64,000 nucleotides of DNA from JAAYOS01 sp050950785 (GCA_050950785.1 JBMNIG010000013.1:75636-139635), one strand, 5' to 3'; positions 43,455 to 53,073 are shown, counted from the first letter of the stretch. A program made the numbers and translations. Notes: a model not told the origin generated them from the letters alone.

Positions 43455-44921
43455 ATGAACAATTCCAAATTGGACAATAGCTCCATTATCAAGTTTTTTA
43501 AGGAAATAAGTGCGGTTCCCCGTGCTTCCTTCAAGGAAAGCTCAATTGCAGATTACCTGGTCGAGTTTGCAAAACAACGGGGGCTATGGTATTACCGTGA
43601 TGAAATCCACAATGTGGTTATTAAAAAGCCCGGCAGCCCTGGTGCAGAGGCTCTGCCACCGGTCATGCTGCAGGGACATACAGATATGGTCTGTGAAAAA
43701 AATTCCGATACCGAGCATGACTTTGATAGTGAAGGTATCAACCTGGTACAGGAAGGAAATTTTTCTGCGGGCTGACGGGGACCACACTGGGCGCAGACGA
43801 CGGGGTGGCTGTTGCATACATGTTGGCCATACTTGATGATCCTAATGCCGTACATCCTCCGTTGGAATGCGTTTTCACTGTTCAGGAAGAAGTAGGTTTA
43901 GCAGGCGCTGAAAATCTTGATCCCTCAGTTCTGGATGCGAGAACGCTTATCAATCTTGACGGCAGCCCCTTCGGTACTGCTGTTGTAAGCTGTGCAGGAG
44001 GTCTTCGTGCTGTCCTTACGAAAAACTATCAAGCCATCTGCACTTCCCTTGGCATTTCCTCTGCGTATTGCAGTGCGCGGTCTGGAGGGTGGTCACTCAG
44101 GGATCGATATTCATAAGGACAAGGGCAACTCAATAATGATCCTCGGAAGGATCCTATTAAAGCTGCTTATCAACTTCCCTGTCATGGAGATAGGGCATAT
44201 AATGGGTGGGGCAAAGGACAACGCAATTCCGAGGGAAAGCGATGCACTAGTGTTCTTTACATCAGAACAAGATCTCACTATAGCGGAACAACTACTGTCT
44301 GAACTCGAGCAGCAAATTCGTGAAGAACTTCGGGATACCGACCCGTCTTTCCGATTGGAAGTAAATCGTACCGAAAATAGAAGTCTGACCTCCATCGGAC
44401 GTGTTACCACTGATTCGTTGATCCGCATGCTCGCCCTTGCGCCTAACGGTGTACTAATACGCAGCAGTCAAGCAGGTGGATTTGTCGTATCATCAGTAAA
44501 TCTCGGTGTAATAAACACAGACCAGGATAAAATCGAGGTCTTGTTCAGCCTTAGAAGCTCCGAGGCTTCTCTTCAGGACAAAACAAAGGATGTGCTGACT
44601 GCTCTTGCAGACTCCTTTGGATTTTCAGTTGAGTTCAACAGCCCATATCCGGGTTGGCGATATGCTGAGGTCTCCCCTATTCGTGACACATTTGTAACCG
44701 CGTTCAAGGATTTGTTCGACAGGGATCTGGAAGTGTTGGCAATACACGCAGGCCTGGAGTGCGGACTGTTTTCCGAAAAGCTGCCCGGACTTGATGCAAT
44801 ATCCCTTGGACCTACTATACATGACTTTCATACCCCTCAGGAAAAACTCGACCTTGTCACATTTGAACAGACGTATTCACTTCTGATCGAGGTGCTAAAG
44901 AGGCTCACAGAAAAGAAATAA
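43455..44921 (+). pseudogene. pepD: Aminoacyl-histidine dipeptidase (PepD, M20 family), broken by three +1 frameshifts
   Basis: The start is ATG 43455 behind GGGAGG. Read with three corrections, it gives a full M20 peptidase of about 487 residues: HTDMVCEK and the DGTTLGADDG metal site, VQEEVGLAGAENLD, GLEGGHSGIDI, and a C-terminal HAGLECGLFSEK block. It would hydrolyse Xaa-His and other dipeptides. The frame breaks after TTTTT (43760-43764), after GGGG (43777-43780) and after AAAAA (44021-44025). Removing one base from each run restores continuous homology, and the net +3 returns to the first frame. As written, the first frame stops at 43775. It may be a real pseudogene or carry sequence errors. 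Confidence 0.88.
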
Positions 44922-45044
44922 TATCTTTGCTTTAGCTTTTCTCAATTTATTTTGCGAAAGTATATCGCCGTAGTAATTTAGAAACACAATCGATAATCTG
45001 CGACTGTTTTCACGTCAAGTTCCATCAAAACGAGTCAAAACTGG

Positions 45045-45073
45045 AACCGCAAATAGCAGGCATTCATACACTA
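45045..45073 (+). promoter_or_regulatory. Candidate sigma-K (late mother-cell sporulation) promoter
   Basis: AACC (45045-45048), 16 bases, then CATACACTA (45065-45073) fits the sigma-K consensus mACm-N16/17-CATAnnnTA at every defined position. It lies 43 bases before the start codon. The -10 also fits sigma-E, but no sigma-E -35 is visible. Confidence 0.6.
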
Positions 45074-45116
45074 TTATTGAAGGAATGCACTTCAATTCAT
45101 ATTGGGAGGTAAAATA

Positions 45117-45932
45117 ATGCCTGCTGAAAACATGCACATAAAAGAAGCAGTCTGCATCCATACAAGAAAAGTTTATGATTCCTGTAAAGACAAGGACTGC
45201 GTGGAAAATCTCCGCGTATATCTGACACGGGGAAGCCAGGCAATTATCGACAGGGCAATCAATGTAAAGTGCCGCAAAGTTGAGCTGCTCTGGGTATACA
45301 TCGATGTTGAACCCGTCTCCTTCAACCGCGGATTCTACACCGTCGATGTAAAGTACTTCTACAAGGTAACAGGTGAAGCATTCTGTGGAGTAGGCAAGCC
45401 GCAGGAGTTCACCGGCTTGGCAACCAATGACAAAAGGGTCATCCTCTTCGGCAGCGAAGGTAACGCAAGGATCTTCAGCTCAGTCATGACTCCCGGCGAG
45501 AGCGACCAGCAGCTGATACAGCGCACCAACATGCCGGTTGGCGTTGTTGAAGTAGTGGATCCCATCTGTTTGTCACTAAAGCTAGTTGAGGTCTGTGACT
45601 GCCCGAAGGGACGCGACTACGAGATCAACGAACTTCCTACAGCCATCGCAAACTGTTTCAGTGACGACCTTGTCTTGGGAGACAGCGAGAAGCGCGTATA
45701 CGTAACTTTAGGACAGTTCAGCATTATCAAACTTGAGCGGGATACTCAGCTGCTCATACCAGCCTTCGACTTCTGCGTACCAGACAACGAATGTGTCAGC
45801 GCAACCGAAGACGATCCATGCGATCTTTTCCGCAGAATTGAGTTCCCTGTTGAGGAATTCTTCCCGCCTCAGCGTCAGGATTTCGATCAGACTCTTGGGG
45901 CTGGAGACAAACGCCACCACGGATGCAGATAG
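45117..45932 (+). CDS. Cys-rich conserved Clostridia protein, probable spore coat protein
   Basis: 271 residues from ATG 45117, seven bases after GGAGG; an in-frame TTG lies inside that site and is rejected. It has more than a dozen Cys residues, many in pairs (YDSCKDKDCVENLRV, VCDCPKG, FCVPDNECVS), and alternating beta strands, and it ends HHGCR. No signal peptide or membrane helix is present. I do not recognise a named domain. The sigma-K-like promoter and Cys content suggest a cross-linked spore coat or exosporium protein; this is inference. Codon choice looks biased to C-ending codons compared with its neighbours, consistent with high expression. Confidence 0.65.
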   Translation: MPAENMHIKEAVCIHTRKVYDSCKDKDCVENLRVYLTRGSQAIIDRAINVKCRKVELLWVYIDVEPVSFNRGFYTVDVKYFYKVTGEAFCGVGKPQEFTGLATNDKRVILFGSEGNARIFSSVMTPGESDQQLIQRTNMPVGVVEVVDPICLSLKLVEVCDCPKGRDYEINELPTAIANCFSDDLVLGDSEKRVYVTLGQFSIIKLERDTQLLIPAFDFCVPDNECVSATEDDPCDLFRRIEFPVEEFFPPQRQDFDQTLGAGDKRHHGCR

Positions 45933-45950
45933 TCAAAATCTAAGCAACAT

Positions 45951-45982
45951 GAAAGCCGCGGCAAGACAAAGCCGCGGCTTTC
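45951..45982. terminator. Bidirectional terminator between convergent genes
   Basis: A perfect 12-bp GC-rich stem (45951-45962 with 45971-45982) has an 8-base loop and AAA/TTT arm ends. It lies between the coat-like gene and the glycoside hydrolase gene, whose stops face each other. Confidence 0.75.
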
Positions 45983-46003
45983 TATTAGCACTGTTTTATA
46001 AGG

Positions 46004-48697
46004 CTATTTACTATATACAGCAACTTCCCCGATAAGTCCTGATGGCTCTAGTACTGAACTGCCTCGGAAAAAGCTGTAAATACCGGTATCATAGTCCATA
46101 TTACGGACTTTCCTATCAAGTGTATTTGTTACCTCGATTCGCAGGTCATTTTTACCTGATTGAACAAGATCGCTTATGTCAAATCGATATGGTGGTGCTA
46201 TCTTCATTCCGGCGCATTCACCGTTTACCCAAACCTCAACTCCCTCGTAAGCATCCTCAAGAGTCAATGTAGCACTTTGGGAACTTTCAAGTTCAAAGGA
46301 AGTCTCATAGCGGATGGTTCCGGAGAATTCAGGATACCTCAACCCTATGTTTTCAAGGGTCGTGATCTTCTGATGATCCCGGAAGTTTGGATACTCCTGT
46401 GACTCGGCAAAAGACATTGTCCATTCACCGGAAATGATCGTCTTGTCCCCTTCTTCCTTTGGCTGTGGGATAAGATCGTAGCCGGTACCCTTATCGCCAA
46501 ATACTACAATAACCATATGGTATGGTTCAACTGTAAGTTTTAGCTTTGTGCCGTTTTCGACCTGCTCATATTCCACAGGACGAAGGACATTTTCAAATGC
46601 ATCATAGATCACAGCATCGCCGGTGCTTGCAACAGTGATCTCTCCCTCAAATGCGAAACTCTGGTCTTCATTCGAGAAGAGATATATATCGTTTTCAAGC
46701 TTATAGTGATAATATCTCATCCTCTTAAATGGCGGGGATAGAAATACCTCTTTATAGCCGCAAGCTTCGACATATCGTGCAAGCTCCAACAATGGCACGG
46801 CCCTGCATGCCGAGATTTCCCTCAGTAGAGTTGTTGCCTCCCCATCCTCACAGTTGCAGATCCCCGAAGGATGCTCATCAACGAAAATGACCTCAAAACC
46901 TTTCTTTACAGCCTGTGCGGCAAACTGTGCAACTTCCTTAGTTATAAACTCAGCATAAGGCACTATCAAGGTTTTGTATGTCTCCCCGTTTACATGGAGC
47001 TCTCCGTCAAATGAAGCGCCAAATGCGTCCATATCAGAAAACAGATCGGAGGGTAAAATATCAAAATCGATCTGATTTTCCATCAGCTCACGGGCAGGCT
47101 TTTGAAGGTACATGTATCCACCGGTCCACTCTGCTTCACCATGATAGAGCAACGCGGCCGGAGCAATGTGTTTTCCACCATTTATAAGATGGCATGCCCT
47201 GTTCATGTAGCGCATAAGCCTGCGGAAATGTCTAAACTGCGGATTCAGTCCATGGGCATAGAAGTGGGGCGGACAGTCCGGATCGGGAAACTCTTTCGGC
47301 GAAAAAGCGTGGGGTACATAGTGGTTGACACCTCTGACAAGGAAATGGTCGGTAAGATACTTCATCAGGCGCACACCGCATGACCATCCGTATGCACCAA
47401 ATGTTTCGCACATCGCTCTTCCCATCTTTTTGGGATCGATGTGAGCGCCGGACGAAGCAAGTTTTCCGAGAGTAAAGTGGTAAAACTCTCCGTCACCCGG
47501 TGCCATAAATCCCTTGCGGGTATGGTTCTCTCCTGCAAGTAGAACCTGTCCACCTATGTTGTCGATACCTGCCATGTGTTGACCCGTCTGACCACGGAAA
47601 AAGTGGCCAAGGCTACATCCGAGGCGGGAATGTTGGTTGTTGTCTTCAATGAGATGGCCGATATATTCAACGCCGCGCTCGGAACACCATTCGCCAATTT
47701 GTTTTGAGAAGTTCTCCTCAACAAGGCGTGTCACGGTGTCCATATAAGCGTAGCGAACCTTTGCGTTCAAATTGCTATCGTTGAAATCAGTCCAAAGTGC
47801 AGGCAAAAGGCTTGTCCAGTTGTCACCGAGGCGCTCACGAAGCATTGCAGGAACATCCTTGCTCCAAGGCAAAGGCATGTTCTTTCTACCAATCGATTCG
47901 TCCATCGCAAATCCAACGGTGTTGCCAAATAGCGGCTCATCAGAGAAAAAGCCCACAAATGTCTTGCCAAAGTCGTCTTTGTAACGCTCATAGTGTGGTT
48001 CATACACAGCATCAATAAGTAATCTGCAGCTTTCTCTGTCAAGCACGTTGATGTAATCTGTGCGACCACCACCGTTTCTCGTATTATAGAGAACAAATAT
48101 TCTCCACATACCATAAGGCGCATTCCAAACAAGTCTTCCATCTTTAACAAGTTCAGTGAGATCGATCACTTCTTCACCTAATTTATTGCCCTTAATGACA
48201 TTTATTGCAACGACCGCCAAAAGTTTATCATCATCAAATTCGCGCTGTTTTGCGCCACCCATCAACATTGACGCAGCCCCGCCACTCAGTGGATTTGGGG
48301 TGTGCCTGGCGAGGGGAGCGACATCCAGAACAGCCTGTGGCATCGGTCCACATACATCCACTGTGTTAAATGACAAGTATTGTTTGCACAGCTCGGGGTC
48401 AGCATTTTCCAAAGCACCGTTTGCATATCCCGTCGGGAAGTGGGCATCATCCAAAAGCCAGACTTTCATTCCCCTCTTCCTGGCTTCGTCCATTATGACG
48501 TCAAAATCTTGCCACCATTTGGGCCCGCAGAAATCGGGATGCGGCCTGCATTCGACGCATACTGCCTGTATGCCGCAAGATTGTATCGCCTGCATGTACT
48601 CGCGAAGGACTGTTTCCTCTTCGCCGTGCTGCCAGAAAAACGGGAAGATGTAGTTGCAGGCCCGGTCGTTCAGCAGCTCTGCCACTCTTTTTTCCAT
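46004..48697 (-). CDS. Putative glycoside hydrolase with C-terminal GH2-like sugar-binding domain
   Basis: 897 residues with no signal peptide. The N-terminal half looks like a TIM barrel: YIFPFFWQHGEEE, then CGIQAVCVECRPHPDF, KVWLLDDAHFPTGYANG and VGFFSDEPLFGN, with several carboxylates at strand ends. The C-terminal about 120 residues form a jelly roll (IRYETSFELESSQSATLTL, then YEGVEVWVNGE, PPYRFDISDLV, NDLRIEVTN) like the GH2 sugar-binding domain. The layout resembles GH106-type alpha-L-rhamnosidase-like proteins, but I cannot fix the family, nucleophile or substrate. GGAGG precedes the ATG. It lies 241 bases downstream of the solute-binding protein gene and may share its operon. Confidence 0.6.
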   Translation of the reverse strand: MEKRVAELLNDRACNYIFPFFWQHGEEETVLREYMQAIQSCGIQAVCVECRPHPDFCGPKWWQDFDVIMDEARKRGMKVWLLDDAHFPTGYANGALENADPELCKQYLSFNTVDVCGPMPQAVLDVAPLARHTPNPLSGGAASMLMGGAKQREFDDDKLLAVVAINVIKGNKLGEEVIDLTELVKDGRLVWNAPYGMWRIFVLYNTRNGGGRTDYINVLDRESCRLLIDAVYEPHYERYKDDFGKTFVGFFSDEPLFGNTVGFAMDESIGRKNMPLPWSKDVPAMLRERLGDNWTSLLPALWTDFNDSNLNAKVRYAYMDTVTRLVEENFSKQIGEWCSERGVEYIGHLIEDNNQHSRLGCSLGHFFRGQTGQHMAGIDNIGGQVLLAGENHTRKGFMAPGDGEFYHFTLGKLASSGAHIDPKKMGRAMCETFGAYGWSCGVRLMKYLTDHFLVRGVNHYVPHAFSPKEFPDPDCPPHFYAHGLNPQFRHFRRLMRYMNRACHLINGGKHIAPAALLYHGEAEWTGGYMYLQKPARELMENQIDFDILPSDLFSDMDAFGASFDGELHVNGETYKTLIVPYAEFITKEVAQFAAQAVKKGFEVIFVDEHPSGICNCEDGEATTLLREISACRAVPLLELARYVEACGYKEVFLSPPFKRMRYYHYKLENDIYLFSNEDQSFAFEGEITVASTGDAVIYDAFENVLRPVEYEQVENGTKLKLTVEPYHMVIVVFGDKGTGYDLIPQPKEEGDKTIISGEWTMSFAESQEYPNFRDHQKITTLENIGLRYPEFSGTIRYETSFELESSQSATLTLEDAYEGVEVWVNGECAGMKIAPPYRFDISDLVQSGKNDLRIEVTNTLDRKVRNMDYDTGIYSFFRGSSVLEPSGLIGEVAVYSK

Positions 48698-48938
48698 AGC
48701 AATCCTCCATAGATTGTTGATTTATTACCTGTTATTCTTTCCGGAAAGAATCTTGCATTATAATATCTGAAGTTCCAACTGCCTTGATATTGGTCGTTTT
48801 TGTACTATTGGTCAGAATCATCTTTTAATTATATAAAACCATATAATCCGTCTTTTTCAATTTTAATATATTGGGGGTCGGAAAACCTCCACCCCAAAAA
48901 AACAGGTGCTTTACCGCAAGTATGATGTTTAGTCTGTT

Positions 48939-50594
48939 TTACCGTTTGTAATAGCGGTCAAGGGCATTTTGCATTATTTCCGTGCAGCGGTCGATACCAT
49001 GGCTGTTTATCCATTCGACATAGCTGTTCCATTCCGATAGTGACTTTTCACCGGTTATGAACTTGATAGTATTTTCCGTTACATATGTTTTGATATCACC
49101 CATCTTGCTTGAGTATTCTGCTGACTCATCGATGGAGATGGAAACTTCGGGCATTGTTTCGCTGTCCTCATAATTGCGGTCCCAGATCTCCTTTCCGACT
49201 TTAAATGCCTTCTCCGGAAGTGTCGGGGAAAAACCACGTTCCCAGTAATAAAGTTTAGGGTGGACAGGCGGCATGGTGTTCAATGACTGCATGTCTTCGG
49301 TCGAGGTCCCGTCAGGATTGGCATAAATTACTTCCATCCACCGCGGTTTGCCGTCCTCTCCTATTTCATAAGAAACCCCTTCTATTCCCCAGTTACCGAG
49401 CAGCGCTCCCTCTTCCGAATAGAAGTAATCCATCCACTTGATGAAAGGTACGATATCTTCCGATGTATATGTGATCGTGGCGTTCCCTCCGCCCAAAACC
49501 GTATGCGGTACGCTGTTGTACGCGAGCTTTCTGATATCGCCCTTATTTATTGCGGGTGCAGTGACCCCCTGGATATTTGCTCCCTGCTCCGGCGGAATCT
49601 GCATCTCAATCATTGTGGTGTCGTAGATGAATTGGAAGGCTCCGAACTCGCCGTTGATAATGAGTGCAGAATCTCCGCCGAACAAACCGGCGCGTACATA
49701 AAATTCCGGATCGATCAGGCCCTCCGAATACCACTGGTTCATCATCTCAAGGTATTCAAGATAGCCCGGGTCCGTCGGGCAGAAAACAGCTCTTCCATCG
49801 CGATTTATATATTCTGACAGTACACCATACCCTGTCATCAGGAATTCTTCGGCACCTGTTGATCCGCTCCAAAGGTAGTATGAAGCTGTTCCTGAATAAT
49901 CTTTCAAAGCGACCAACATATCGTGAAACTCTTCATAGGTCTCAACATTATTGGCGACTATACCGGTACCCGATTTGTCCAGCCAATCCTGCCTCGCATA
50001 AACACCGACCCATGTCGGCTCCCTTTCCGGGCTTATCGTGCGAAAGTACGGTACTTTGCCCGAATCGGTCATTGTATTCTTTCGTACGGTATCATCCGCA
50101 TAACGCAGCGCGTTGTAGTTCGGCGCGTAAGTGGCGATCAAATCCGACAGATCCCTGATCAATCCTTCATTGATGTAATTGTCATATCCGCCGACATAAT
50201 AGCAGCTAGGTCCAATCGCATTGCCCGTGAAGAACGCGTCGGGCAGATTTTGCGAGACCATGATAAGGTTGAACTGCTCCTTGCCTTCTCCCATCGATGC
50301 AATCTTCCACTCAATATGGATATTGGTGATTTCCTCTGCTTTCTGGTAGGCTTTTGACTGATTGGGGGTCTCCATAATAGTCATACCGGACATCATATCG
50401 CTCCAGACGGTATAGGTCGTCAGCTCCTCGGCAAACGGCAGTGACAGCTCTTCCGGAGCAGCGGTTTCGGAACCGGGCTGCGTTGAAGCAGTGTCCGGAT
50501 CTTTTGACGGGGCTGACTCACCGCTGTCACCGCAGGCGGCAAGCAGTCCGACAGTCAGCAAAATACAGAGCAAAGCTGCAAGTGTCTTTTTCAT
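48939..50594 (-). CDS. Extracellular solute-binding lipoprotein (LplA-like, sugar ABC import)
   Basis: 551 residues from ATG 50594, behind GAGAGGGG; a longer frame to 50648 lacks a site. A lipoprotein signal peptide has the lipobox LLAAC, with the lipidated Cys at about residue 21. A Ser/Thr/Pro/Glu-rich linker and a family-1 binding domain (about 480 residues) follow, with NLPDAFFTGNAIGPS, DLIATYAPNYNAL and FSPTLPEKAF. Such LplA/YtcQ-type proteins feed oligosaccharides to a LplB-YtcP permease pair. No permease or ATPase gene lies nearby. The divergent AraC gene probably controls it. Confidence 0.88.
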   Translation of the reverse strand: MKKTLAALLCILLTVGLLAACGDSGESAPSKDPDTASTQPGSETAAPEELSLPFAEELTTYTVWSDMMSGMTIMETPNQSKAYQKAEEITNIHIEWKIASMGEGKEQFNLIMVSQNLPDAFFTGNAIGPSCYYVGGYDNYINEGLIRDLSDLIATYAPNYNALRYADDTVRKNTMTDSGKVPYFRTISPEREPTWVGVYARQDWLDKSGTGIVANNVETYEEFHDMLVALKDYSGTASYYLWSGSTGAEEFLMTGYGVLSEYINRDGRAVFCPTDPGYLEYLEMMNQWYSEGLIDPEFYVRAGLFGGDSALIINGEFGAFQFIYDTTMIEMQIPPEQGANIQGVTAPAINKGDIRKLAYNSVPHTVLGGGNATITYTSEDIVPFIKWMDYFYSEEGALLGNWGIEGVSYEIGEDGKPRWMEVIYANPDGTSTEDMQSLNTMPPVHPKLYYWERGFSPTLPEKAFKVGKEIWDRNYEDSETMPEVSISIDESAEYSSKMGDIKTYVTENTIKFITGEKSLSEWNSYVEWINSHGIDRCTEIMQNALDRYYKR

Positions 50595-50763
50595 TTTGTT
50601 CCCCTCTCTTTCATAAAAATCAGCTGTTGGTTCAGATTGAACCTCCAATTAAGCTAATAAACGGACCATATCAGGTTGTAATAACACAAAATAACGAATA
50701 TGATCGGCAATTAGCTTTACGAAATAATTCTATATCAGAAAATCTATGGTTAAAATACCTAAA

Positions 50764-50857
50764 TCCGATATTTTGAATGACCAAATTTGATATAGTATGA
50801 TATAATACTATTAAGTCCGATAATAGCGATCATTCCGGGTCATTGAGTATTATCGAT
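50764..50857. promoter_or_regulatory. Intergenic control region of SBP and AraC genes with repeated TCCGATA motifs
   Basis: TCCGATATT (50764-) and TCCGATAAT (50816-) are direct repeats 52 bases apart, about five helical turns. A mirrored copy ATCGATAAT lies on the minus strand at 50848-50857, making an inverted pair with the second (arms 50818-50825 and 50848-50855). This suits an AraC-type dimer operator. A possible plus-strand promoter is TTGAAT (50773) with TATGAT (50796-50801), 17-base spacer. Confidence 0.45.
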
Positions 50858-50901
50858 TACGAACCGGGTGCAGGATTTCATTGTTTTCAGGAGGCTTGGT
50901 C

Positions 50902-51945
50902 ATGACGATTCCTGAACTTGACCAATATCTGAGCCGCGCTTTTCCGTTTGTCGAAAATTTAGACTATAGGGACTTGGCAAGCAGCAGCCAAACCAATACA
51001 ACTGACGGATCAAATATCCCCTTTGAATTCCTTCAAACGGCTTATATGAAAAATATATTTGTTGCGGACAAGTTTGTTCGAAACGAACACCCCGAGCAAG
51101 AAGGCCTCCTGATACATATCCACAGCAGATTCAGCCCCGTAGAAAACCACCGTCATGAATTCTTTGAGATGATGTATGTGCGGTCCGGAGAGGTCGTCCA
51201 CCATATAGGTGACCGGAAAGTCAACTTGGCGGCAGGAGACTTCCTATTGATAGCTCCGGGAGTATTCCACTGTATCGATGTCTGCGGCGAAAATGACATA
51301 GCCCTAAATTTCATATTTAGCCTTGATTATCTAACACCCTCATTTTTGCACCTGATTTCCCGCAATCAGCTATTTTATGACTTTTTTAAGCAGAAGGTAA
51401 TGGAAGGTCCTGTGGAAAAGCCCTTTATAAACATAAAAGCCGGCAGGTTTCCGGATGTACTGGAAACCGCCGACAAAATGCTGTGCGAGTTTTTCGATCC
51501 AGATATCTGCTCCGCCAGCATGCTCAAATGCATGTTCCCGAACCTGATCAACCTGCTTTTCCGGGCCTGGAAAGAAAGCGGAGGCAGCATAAAACCGAGA
51601 AAAAACATGGACGACAATGATATAAACCAAATCATAAAATACATAGAAACCAACTTCGCGTCGGCCACCCTGAAGGAGGCAGCTTCGCGTTTCGGCTATC
51701 ACCCCGACTACCTCAGCCGGTTGATAAAAAAAGAACTGGGTATCACTTTCGGCAACTTAAAACATCGCATATGTATTGAACAAGCTAAGTTTTTGCTTGT
51801 CTGTACCGATTTGACCGTTTCACAGGTCGCCGAGCAAATCGGTTTTTCCAACATGACCTTTTTCTATGAGCTTTTCAGTAGGTACTGTGGAACCACACCT
51901 GCAGATTATCGAAATAACATCGGGCAGGAGCGGCTTCAACTATAA
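50902..51945 (+). CDS. AraC family transcriptional regulator with cupin sensor domain
   Basis: 347 residues from ATG 50902, seven bases after GGAGG. The N-terminal cupin-like domain (about residues 60-150) has HRHEFFEMMYVRSGEVVHHIG and LAAGDFLLIAPGVFHCI, a sugar-sensing beta barrel. The C-terminal double HTH spans about residues 245-345 (ATLKEAASRFGYHPDYLSRL and VSQVAEQIGFSNMTFFYELF, ending GTTPADYR). It is divergent from the solute-binding protein gene and should regulate it in response to the imported sugar. Confidence 0.92.
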   Translation: MTIPELDQYLSRAFPFVENLDYRDLASSSQTNTTDGSNIPFEFLQTAYMKNIFVADKFVRNEHPEQEGLLIHIHSRFSPVENHRHEFFEMMYVRSGEVVHHIGDRKVNLAAGDFLLIAPGVFHCIDVCGENDIALNFIFSLDYLTPSFLHLISRNQLFYDFFKQKVMEGPVEKPFINIKAGRFPDVLETADKMLCEFFDPDICSASMLKCMFPNLINLLFRAWKESGGSIKPRKNMDDNDINQIIKYIETNFASATLKEAASRFGYHPDYLSRLIKKELGITFGNLKHRICIEQAKFLLVCTDLTVSQVAEQIGFSNMTFFYELFSRYCGTTPADYRNNIGQERLQL

Positions 51946-51999
51946 ACGTGCAAAAGCAGAGCACCAATTATCCATATCTACTAAAATATACGATCCAGC

Positions 52000-52476
52000 C
52001 TACCTTAACTGTTCCAGCCTTCCCTGAATGACCTTGTTGTAATTTATAACATTGCGCTCATACTCTTCATTCATAAATCTTGAAGAAATCATAAAGTCGG
52101 CTGTGGCCTTGTTTGTTGCAATAGGAATATCGTACACTACCGCTATTCGCAGAAGAGCCTTAACATCCGGGTCATGGGGCTGGGCCTCCAATGGATCCCA
52201 GAAAAAGACGACAAAATCTATTGATCCCTCTACGATCCTGGAACTGACCTGGAGGTCTCCGCCCAACGGTCCGCTGTTATACGCTTTGACGGGAAGCCCT
52301 GTTTTATCGACAACAAGTCTTGCCGTAGTTCCTGTTCCGCACAGAAAATGACCTTTTAGGATTTCCTTATTGGTATCTACCCACTCGACAAGCTCTTGCT
52401 TCTTGGAGTCATGGGCAATGAGTGCTATGTGCTTTTGTCTTCCTATTGTAAAAGGAATATACTCGTCCTGAATCAT
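52000..52476 (-). CDS. mgsA: Methylglyoxal synthase
   Basis: 158 residues from ATG 52476, eight bases after GGGAGGG; an in-frame ATG at 52497 overlaps that site. It converts dihydroxyacetone phosphate to methylglyoxal and phosphate, a bypass of lower glycolysis that relieves sugar-phosphate stress. The phosphate-binding and catalytic motifs are clear: IALIAHDSKK near the start, GTGTTA, and NSGPLGGDLQ with the catalytic Asp. FFWDPLEAQPHDPDVKALLR is the family hallmark, with its active-site His. The nearby SBP/GH genes suggest a sugar context, but on their own transcripts. Confidence 0.95.
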   Translation of the reverse strand: MIQDEYIPFTIGRQKHIALIAHDSKKQELVEWVDTNKEILKGHFLCGTGTTARLVVDKTGLPVKAYNSGPLGGDLQVSSRIVEGSIDFVVFFWDPLEAQPHDPDVKALLRIAVVYDIPIATNKATADFMISSRFMNEEYERNVINYNKVIQGRLEQLR

Positions 52477-52516
52477 AAATGTTACCCTCCCCGACATTAT
52501 TCTGAGCTGTTAAGTC

Positions 52517-52897
52517 TTAGTCTTTGTTCTCCTCGACATTGGCTGTGCTTTTTATATCCCTTAAAATATCTTCACGCTTTGACAAGTATTCTTCCTTTGT
52601 GATCAACTTCCGATTATAAATCCGGTATAACTCCATCAAGTCCTCCTCAGGATCCTTCTTGGTATCCCCGCCGGCACCGGATCTGGATGTGGCCGAATCG
52701 GAATTGCCCGCACCCTGAATGATAGTTCTGCAATTGACCACAATTATAAATACTGCAAGAAATGTCCATAGAATGCCGACAGTACCGTATTCAGGAACGA
52801 CTTTTATGACCCCAAACCCCAAAAAACCAATTCCCAATAACAGTCCCAATATCGCTTGCGACCTAAAAGTCCTACCCTGTGTTGGTCTCTTTCGCAC
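52517..52897 (-). CDS. Small membrane protein with C-terminal SHOCT domain
   Basis: 126 residues from GTG 52897, six bases after GAAGGGGAG. An upstream ATG at 52960 gives 147 residues but has only a weak site. Two membrane helices (about residues 13-55) are followed by a polar Gly/Ser linker and the SHOCT segment DLMELYRIYNRKLITKEEYL (short C-terminal domain with its typical Gly/Leu-Ile-Thr-x-Glu-Glu pattern). SHOCT domains are thought to mediate oligomerisation. No specific function is assigned. It lies 19 bases before mgsA on the same strand, so it is probably co-transcribed with it. Confidence 0.75.
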   Translation of the reverse strand: MRKRPTQGRTFRSQAILGLLLGIGFLGFGVIKVVPEYGTVGILWTFLAVFIIVVNCRTIIQGAGNSDSATSRSGAGGDTKKDPEEDLMELYRIYNRKLITKEEYLSKREDILRDIKSTANVEENKD

Positions 52898-53046
52898 AGC
52901 TATCTCCCCTTCAGGAAGACAAGGGGCGCTCTTGTATCTTGTCCTCCCTCTAAAACTCATTGTATACGAATGTTATCTCAGCTTTTTCGGTAAAGAGAAA
53001 TACAAGCAGAAGTGCCACTGCTATTAGCAGATAGCATGCAATGCGT

Positions 53047-53071
53047 AAAACCGTGTTTTGAAACACGGTTT
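53047..53071 (-). terminator. Terminator of the dlt operon
   Basis: Inverted repeat AAACCGTGTT/AACACGGTTT with a 4-base loop, directly after the dltD stop, continuing into TTTT on the minus strand. Confidence 0.7.
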
Positions 53072-53073
53072 GT

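Noticed and set aside
48871..48900. GGGGT...ACCCC hairpin after the solute-binding protein gene
   Set aside because: The T-run lies on the wrong side for the minus-strand transcript and the stem is short; not called a terminator.
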